NCBI GenBank assembly: GCA_027596075.1
Contig: JADGJC010000290.1
Location: 1 to 51,757, forward strand
Direction: 5' to 3'
Source of the DNA: Rhizophlyctis rosea
Taxonomy: Eukaryota; Chytridiomycota; Chytridiomycetes; Rhizophlyctidales; Rhizophlyctidaceae
Length of the DNA: 51,757 nucleotides
Part shown: in pieces, positions 45,275 through 51,757 of the stretch
Position numbering within the stretch: the stretch's first letter is position 1
Layout of the letters: each line of letters starts with the position of its first letter
Notes under the pieces: model-generated
The model's database searches: none
Told to the model about the DNA's origin: nothing
What the model saw: the letters and a program-made list of their open reading frames with translations, nothing else
Translations under genes and position numbers: made by a program

Positions 45275-46190
45275 GCTAGTCCTGGCCAGATCGTGTGACG
45301 GGATCACGATGAGGAGAACGAAGCATCCACCTTGATTTGAGAATTGAAGTCGCTGTGTCGTTAGCTGTAATGGCACAACGTGAATGCATGAGCCAAACAA
45401 GGCAATGGAAAAATACACAAGGAAGGCTCGGACCTCTGGGAAGGCGGATGAATGGTGCGAATCCCTTGCGAACGATGCGAACCGCGGCAGTGAATGCTGG
45501 AAATAAAGGAACGGCATTGAAGTTCAGCTGCTGAAAACCAGTCAGTTTCACTCACCCTCAACCCTCCCTGCCTAAAGGGGCCAAAACTTTTGAAAATCAC
45601 TACTATAATGGCGATCCAGTATGTACCTGCTGGGGGAGTGCGGGCAAAGCAAAGTAAGCAGATCAGCAGGACATAGCAGTGCACGAGGTGTAGGGCAGAC
45701 ACTTGGTCGCCCACAGAGGCCAGTGCCCCGTCCGCGCTCGCATCGGTCTCGACCTTTGCGAAACCTTGTAGACGATCCCATCGAGCTGGAGTCGTACATG
45801 GTGACGTGAACGCCCTGCCAATTTCATTCGATGTAGGCGGCAGCACTCCATCTCATTGATTATGTAATTGCTCGTAAATGGGATTGTGTCGTGCAGTTCA
45901 CAGGAATGCAACATCGGGTGAGGGGGAGGGGGAGCAAAAAATGGGATGTATTCATCACGACAGGGAATAGTAATGATATCGTACCAGATATCGATAATCG
46001 GTCGTTGGCAACCGGATTTTACGTACGGCTCTAAGGTCGCCAATGTCTTTGACTCCGTCTATAGGAGTCAACCCGTTCACGGTCCACTCCCTTAATATGG
46101 AGCTGCAGTAGGGTGGGGAAGTTTCCGTGCAAAGAAGGTTTGTGAGCCCGCCAGGAAAGGGGTCGGATAACGTGACGACAAGCACACGGA
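45275..46190 (-). other. Fragmentary minus-strand coding signal, gene model unresolved
   Basis: Coding-like stretches include DPFPGGLTNLLCTETSPPYC and REWTVNGLTPIDGVKDIGDL (about 46170-46035, followed by a GTACGT donor) and FAKVETDASADGALASVGDQ (about 45765-45705). A 59-nt intron candidate (GTGAGT...TTTCCAG) lies near 45500-45558. Hydrophobic frames further right may be translated pyrimidine-rich introns, not membrane helices. I could not assemble one consistent protein. Confidence 0.25.
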
Positions 46191-47032
46191 ACTACACGGA
46201 TTTTTACCGCATGTTTCGCCAGCGAGCAGGGACACACGAATCCACGATCCTTAGCAAGGGTGGTATTGCTGTCTAGAAATGGGTGGTTTGAACTGATAAA
46301 CTGATCGAGAACTCTTCATCCTTGGCCATCTCGCGCAGCCGTCAGAAAAAATGCGTCGCGGGCACAAAGATTCAACCGTCTAAAAGCCCACGAATGCAAA
46401 AGTTTTCAATCCACAGGGTGAAGGTGTAATGAGTAAGCCAGAATTGTTGAGACCATGTCCTTCACTTGACTTATGATAATGTGTGCTCATGCGTGCAGTA
46501 CCGTAGGCCATGAATGGGTGGGATGTTGAATAGGTGAAAACAAAATAGAGGATGAATCAAAAAAAGATCATAAGAGCATTACAAGTGGAGGGGATATGAC
46601 TGCCGCACGACGGCGTTGGCCAAGAACATGAAGAGCGCAGCAAAGGTGGAGGCGCCCTGGTAGTGGCATGAGAGCGTATGTGGGTGGACATCACTGGAAA
46701 AGGAATATGATGAAGTTGGGGCAAGGGAAAACAAGAAGACCGGCAGAGCCATTGGCGGGGGTATCAGAGCAGGCCTGCCCAAATTCAGCGGAGAAGAACA
46801 AATTGCGACGGAGATGGGGACATGTAAGTAAGTGTTGAGTTAGACCCATTTGACCCGGTGCAAAGCCCGGCTGGCCCAGCTTGTCTTTTATATTTATGAA
46901 CCTGGAATAGTGAGATATTCAGAATTACTGAGTGGATTTTGTAGTGTTTCGGTCGAGAACGGATAGTTCGTATTTCGAGAAAGTATGTACAAGTTACAAG
47001 TATCAATCCTTTGGAACTGGTTTGTGCTAATT
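46191..47032. other. Intergenic, nothing recognised
   Basis: Short unsupported frames only. The right end is the 3' flank of the small Cys-rich gene. Confidence 0.4.
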
Positions 47033-47458
47033 CTACAGCGCTTCGCATTCGCTATTGTAAAAAAATGGAGCAACAAAGGTAAATAAGTTTCTGCTCCGTG
47101 TACAACTCTCCCCGTCCTTCTTGTAGGGACAATCCGCTATACACTTCTTGGTGACGGAACTGCAATACAGACCGCCATCACAGTTGACATGTCCCGAGCA
47201 AGGTTCTCCAACGGCTCCGGAAATGGTGCAGAAATTGAGGGTAGGAGAGTTCACCAAAAGGCCAATAACGTCGAGGGACTGTTGTTCGACGCATTTGAGG
47301 CCGGCGCAACAGCGAAGAACGGCGTTGGTAACGGAGCATCCGGCAGTGCCCTCGCTCATGCAAACGCCGGTGTTGACAACTTGGGGGAGGGCGTGGAGGG
47401 GTTGTGATAGGAGGAGCAACATGAGGGTGGATGAGAGGATGGTGAGGATGGCGCGCAT
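47033..47458 (-). CDS. Small secreted Cys-rich protein, 141 residues
   Basis: Single exon starting MRAILTILSSTLMLLLL, a clear signal peptide probably cut after LHA (residue 23). The mature chain has a first Cys cluster (GVCMSEGTAGC, LRCCAGLKC) and a second module GEPCSGHVNCDGGLYCSSVT whose spacing matches the modules of the protein at 11242-12717. A final Cys-rich tail (ADCPYKKDGESC) precedes an ordinary C-terminus. The size and disulphide-rich plan fit a secreted effector-like or wall protein; no enzymatic motif. Start chosen by the signal peptide. A small 3' intron cannot be excluded because the last 20 residues look less typical. Confidence 0.75.
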   Translation of the reverse strand: MRAILTILSSTLMLLLLSQPLHALPQVVNTGVCMSEGTAGCSVTNAVLRCCAGLKCVEQQSLDVIGLLVNSPTLNFCTISGAVGEPCSGHVNCDGGLYCSSVTKKCIADCPYKKDGESCTRSRNLFTFVAPFFYNSECEAL

Positions 47459-49280
47459 GGTTTCTTTTTCTCGTGGATGCAGTACTTTGAAGGTTATGAC
47501 ACAAATTTCCTACTAGACGTTTAGCACAACAGAGAACTTCTCACTATTTGCAGATACAATCCTACAATCCATCTTGACAGATTTTATAGGTTTTCAGATC
47601 TTCGCCATGCTTGAGGTCCCACGGCAAACAAGGAATTGCGGTAGCCTCACTGGCTGACCCTAAACGGATGCTCGCAAATGCGTATAATCATCAATCCACC
47701 CTTGGCGGGAGAAGAAAGCAATTGCAAACTTCAGCCCCTGCCGTTTTCTATCCAAGCTAGGTAATTGACTCAACTGCGGGATAGAGTGACCCGACCCGCT
47801 GACGGCCTATCGCCGGTTTATTAGGCACCCTACTTATGCCATGATTGACGAACCAATTAAACGCCGCCGTATGCACATGGTGATTGGGAATATGGGTCGA
47901 CATCCTTGTCCATCTTTCATCAATTTCGTCAGGCTTTGTGTGGAAGGCTGAAGGCCTGAAGATCGTGAATGGTACATGAAAGCAAGTGCATATTCAGGCC
48001 CTGCGCGTTTTTTGCTTTTTTTACAAGCCGATCGACTGTGGGGTAAAAATGACTAAATATTCGCCAAAGGTGTCGGCGGCCAATGTAAACGTGTGGCTGA
48101 AGGGCAAACTTCCAAACCAGGTTGCATACATTTGGTGGTTGGAACACGTAACCAGTTCGCGGGCCGTACCTGCCGTAAAGCGTTTCGCCGGCGTAGCCGG
48201 CCTTAAATGAATTAACACAACAGACATGATGACATAGACACATATGGGTCCCAGAACGGTGCTGGAAGTATGGTCCTTTCTTGTCATGAACGCGCTCAAA
48301 AAAGGGGAGCTAATATGAGTAATATGTTAGCAGCGCAATGCGGGCTTGTCAACGGAGGTCTGGTGTTATGACGCGCAACAGCTGCAAGCGCACATATCAT
48401 TGCTCGCAATATTGCATCAGAAGTTGTGCATTACATCACAAAAACACCCACTAGTTAATGAATGCGCACTATGCGCAGTCAGTGCAGTCTGGCGTCAAGC
48501 GCTTGCCCAATGCTTGGAATAAGCCGGATCCAACCAGCGGCTTTGGTGGCACAATCATAGTCTGCACTTCCGCCTGACGCGTTTCATTATTCAACAAGCC
48601 TCAATGGCACAGTCAGTAAAATGTCGAGACTTAGTGACTGCACTGTGGCTGCTGGTTCAACACCGTCCGCTCCCCATTTGTTCATCAGGAAGTTGACTGA
48701 GGTAAGCTCAAAAAAAACCCCCCACGGAGGGTTCAGCAAGCTTGCAAGTTCCAAGTCCCCGGTACACGTGCCCAGCTGTCAATGTGTCCGAGGGATGGGA
48801 TGCACTTGCCCAGCATCCCCGTTTAGAGGATGATAACGAGCAGAAACTAACTAATGACAGATAATAACCGTGTGCATGCCTGTAAAATCAGAGCACTCCC
48901 TCCACGGGTCGCAAAACACCGTGCATCTGTTCACAAATGCCTCAAAGGTACATGTCTCTCGGCCACTGAGCGCCCTCATGATGGCATTTGCATCGAGATG
49001 TGTCGGTCATTGCATCCTCAGATTAACGAAACAATACGGCAAAACAGACACGAATACATTGATTGACGATAGCTTTTCCACATTGATCGACCTTTTCGAC
49101 AGGTGCAAAATACATTGCAAACGTCAGAGTATTAGTCCGCGTACTACGGAACTGGACATACAGAACCAGCAAAATCCCACTAATATTCATCTTGAAGAAC
49201 GACACATATCAACATACTATCTATCACTACTCCAGTCCAACCCCTCAAAACACCAACCGACACCGTGAAAGTCCCGATAC
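47459..49280. other. Intergenic, nothing recognised
   Basis: Short unsupported frames; some tRNA-like box words that do not fold (see rejected items). The left end is the promoter of the small Cys-rich gene, the right end the 3' flank of the lectin-like gene. Confidence 0.4.
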
Positions 49281-50559
49281 CTAAACCGTAGTGGTTACAG
49301 AATCCAAGCTACATTTTCGAGTCACCTCCGCGCAGTTCGTCTGAGTGCAATCATCATTACACAAAACTCCCGGATTCACCAAGACGGTGCCGGAAGCCGA
49401 CGCGAGGTAATTGTCCGCTGCACTGTGAGCTTTCTTCTTGCTGTTAGAGCTGGTGGGACACTGGCAGTAGTTTCCTGAACTGAGCGTGGTGCATGTTGGG
49501 TTGTTGGGGTTGTTGGTGCCCTGACCACTGGTTCCGCATTTGTTGTTGTTGTTATCGCATTGCCGGAGGACGGAGGAGCATTTAATTGACAATGCCGTTG
49601 TAGTGGTTGTCGTGGTGGTAGGTGTGGTGGTTGTAGTAGTAGTAGTAGTGGTGGTTGTAGTAGTAGTCGTGGTAGTAGTCGGCGTGGTCGTGGTTGTAGT
49701 TGTGGTGGTTATTGTCGTCGGCGTTGTTGTGGTCGTAGTAGTTGTCGTGGTAGTAGTAGTGGTTGTGGTAGTGGTCGGGACAGAAGCGGACTTTTTGCAG
49801 ACAGCATATCGGTACTGTGTATCGTCATACACGTTCAAAGATCCGCCCCCAGAAGTGGACCCAACCGTAAAAGCTAACGGCGCTCCACCATAGTCATTTC
49901 CCTGCAACCCTTGTTAGTATTCATCTCTAAATGGACACGCCCTCTCCAAAGACCACTCACATAATACGATTGGATCCACGCCGCGGTATTCGGACCGCTG
50001 CATTGGTACACCACGCTGCAAATGGTGGCAAAATTCTGTGGACAGCACGTCAATGGCATGGCCAACATTGCTGAGAACGCGGAACATCACTCACATTATT
50101 GTCCAGAGCGACCAAGTCACCTCCCTCCGCCATGCATTGAGAGGGAGCATCGCTAAAAAGCACTCTTGTCGAGGTTGTAGCGTACTCGCCATTGCCACAT
50201 GCAGGCCCAACTGAACAGAATATACGCTTTAGTGCATATTGGACTCCTTCCCATCATTGACGCCTGACCTACCTTCAGTAAGAATAGGAGAACGCGTTTG
50301 ACGTGACAACTGTGATGGAAGTCGAATGTTGTTATTCAGATACAGGACGGCAACTGATCCAGAACAGTCAGATGGTTTACAATGGGAAAAATATCGAACA
50401 CATGTGTCTCCCAAAATACTCACCAGTCGCAGTAGCCGCCAACAAAATGTTCCGCGGACTCAGGATGGACCTCCTCTCCTGATTCTGCCTCCCCCTCTGA
50501 TTGCCGGGATAGGCATTATATTGGTCTTGTGGTTTTTGCTGACGTTGACGAAGCGACAT
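49281..50559 (-). CDS. Type II membrane protein with C-type-lectin-like domain and poly-Thr stalk
   Basis: Five exons, 50559-50424, 50353-50273, 50210-50095, 50035-49961 and 49901-49281, give 342 residues; introns are 59-70 nt and phases agree throughout (the last has a perfect TACTAAC branch site). The N-terminus is Gln/Arg-rich, then a hydrophobic segment created by splicing (ILLAATATVAVLYL, residues 38-51) acts as signal anchor. Residues about 73-170 (QCMAEGGDLVALDN, FATICSVVYQCSGPNTAAWI, GNDYGGAPLAFTVG, YRYAVCKK) resemble the C-type-lectin-like fold found in fungal surface proteins. A run of about 60 mostly Thr residues follows, probably an O-glycosylated stalk, then a Cys-rich tail (11 Cys, for example CDNNNNKCGTSG, GNYCQCPTS). 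Likely a cell-surface recognition or wall-binding protein. The ligand cannot be told. Confidence 0.85.
49600..49792 (-). repeat. Trinucleotide repeat encoding poly-Thr
   Basis: ACN codons (ACT, ACC, ACA, ACG mixed) run almost unbroken, with single Pro, Ile or Ala interruptions. Mixed codons suggest selection for Thr and not only recent slippage. The long poly-Val frame on the other strand is its shadow. Confidence 0.85.
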
Positions 50560-51757
50560 GGTGTACAGGATTGAGTGAGGACCATCGGGTTTCTTTCACA
50601 ATCTTATCCAACTTTATACGCCATCTTGCGCGGTCAACATCCCTGACGGCAAACAATAAGATGGACTTTTTCAGGGTGGGAAGCATGGGGGTGTGGATCG
50701 GAAGGCGTAAAAGGGAAGGAGACGACTACGCTGACTGTTCTCTATTGGATCCTCTATTCGGCTGAATACTCGCCCGAAGCTACCAGCGTAGATGATTATC
50801 ACCATTCATAACCCTTGCCCATCGAAATGATCCACTGATCAAGAGATAGATGAACCAGCAACGCCCCTTGGCCCGGCCAACGTCAACCAATCTCATCTGA
50901 AAGTCAAGGAGATCGATTGCGAAAGATAAATATCAATGCGCTCAAAGTCCTTGAGACCATGACGCATCCCGATACCATTCATCGAGGAGGCACATACGTC
51001 GAGAACGCGGGTGGAAGTTGAGTGGTGTCAATAGCGGGGAATTCAAGACGGTAAAAAAATTACACTGCTTCGTGCTGCAATGTCGAGAGAAGGAGGTTTA
51101 TCTGTACTCCGCCTTTTTTGACATTGTGAACCTCATCAGGAGCATTTGCAAGTTTCGAAGCGTGTTCTGCCAAACTCAACACAATATGGACTTCATGATT
51201 CGCAATCCGGAGCACGAGGAAAAAGGAAATTCCCGCGGCAGCAGTTGACACTGCAACTCCTTTGACTCTGGCAACTGCGAGTTCACATAAAATCTTGCTA
51301 TTGTGTTCCTTTTGACAAAAGCTTGATGCACACTTCCGGCGACGCTGAAATCAATGGTCAAGTCAATCACATCGCATGGATCTCCGATGCTACGCTGCTT
51401 CCGATGCGTGTCGTGGCAGTTCTCATTAATTTTGGCCCTTGACAGTTACAGTAGTCGAAATCTCGTTTTCACCGTCAAGTCAAATACAAAGGACACGTCT
51501 GCTTTGCGATGGAGAAATCAAGAGAACTGAAGATCAAAACTGACTGGAGGTGCTTCAATTGGACATTGATCGCACGTCAGACGCCATGTTTGAACGGAAC
51601 CCGATGATAGTGGCAATGACAGCCATGTATTTTGTAGGCCGATTCAAGGAGTTTACCCTCACCACAAGGACTACATCAAGAAAGATTGATCCGGAAAGAA
51701 CAGGAAGCTCTCAACAAGCAGTGTCTACGGGCAGCATGACCCAATAGTCTGACCACC
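50560..51757. other. Upstream region of the lectin-like gene, then gene-poor to the window end
   Basis: The promoter of the minus-strand gene should lie at about 50560-50800. No other gene or repeat recognised up to the edge. Confidence 0.4.

Noticed and set aside
45269..45551. Hydrophobic minus-strand frames suggesting a multi-pass membrane protein
   Set aside because: The hydrophobic runs coincide with pyrimidine-rich, intron-like sequence and appear in more than one frame, so membrane helices are not convincing.
48604..48664. A-box-like TGGCACAGTCAGT and B-box-like GGTTCAACACC
   Set aside because: Spacing is tRNA-like, but D and anticodon stems do not pair. A decayed tRNA-derived SINE is possible but unsupported without other copies.
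49540..49893. Poly-Val frame on the plus strand
   Set aside because: It is the reverse complement of the poly-Thr stalk of the lectin-like gene, which has good splice sites and domains.

Overview
The window is nuclear DNA of a fungus, most likely an early-diverging zoosporic (chytrid-like) one. The introns are short (about 50-110 nt, a few of 250-370), with GTRNGT donors, CTAAC/CTGAC-like branch sites and CAG acceptors. There is a fungal Kin4/Ppk1-type kinase, a Crinkler-type N-terminal header, a TIR-like/TPR protein and Cys-rich, Thr-rich secreted or surface proteins. The lineage is inferred from gene content; no rRNA or other marker is present.

Layout. 0.8-3.1 kb: intronless TIR-like plus TPR protein ending in a polybasic CaaX box (+). 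4.3-5.5 kb: unrecognised spliced gene with one unresolved frame change (-). 6.0-8.0 kb: seven-exon SAP plus SAM-like protein (+). 8.0-11.2 kb: gene-poor. 11.2-12.7 kb: secreted PT-rich Cys-rich protein, its intron carrying hairpins and a long G tract (-). 13.6-14.3 kb: repeat block bounded by a 21-bp inverted repeat and containing a 90-bp tandem duplication. 15.6-17.2 kb: broken ankyrin-repeat gene. 17.2-23.7 kb: gene-poor, with a 195-bp MITE-like element. 24.1-27.8 kb: Kin4-like kinase with 5'-UTR intron (+). 27.8-33.9 kb: gene-poor. 33.9-34.9 kb: unrecognised intronless gene (+). 36.3-38.4 kb: Crinkler-like header, transmembrane helix and WD40 propeller in one protein (+). 40.2-41.0 kb: cyclophilin with an internal helical insert (-). 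42.5-44.8 kb: three close-set, intronless, same-strand, broken membrane-protein genes that look like a decayed insertion from a large DNA virus. 44.6-46.2 kb: poorly resolved minus-strand coding signal. 47.0-47.5 kb: small Cys-rich secreted protein (-). 49.3-50.6 kb: five-exon type II membrane protein with a C-type-lectin-like domain, poly-Thr stalk and Cys-rich tail (-).

Together: the intact genes are housekeeping or signalling genes (kinase, cyclophilin, SAP/SAM) mixed with cell-surface or recognition-type genes (secreted Cys-rich proteins, lectin-like protein, Crinkler/WD40 membrane protein, TIR/TPR protein). They do not form one operon-like pathway and are separated by long deserts of stop-rich, probably decayed sequence. 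The two most striking items are the Crinkler-header/TM/WD40 fusion and the viral-like membrane-protein cassette; the CaaX-tailed TIR/TPR protein is third. All intron boundaries are inferred from splice motifs and frame continuity.
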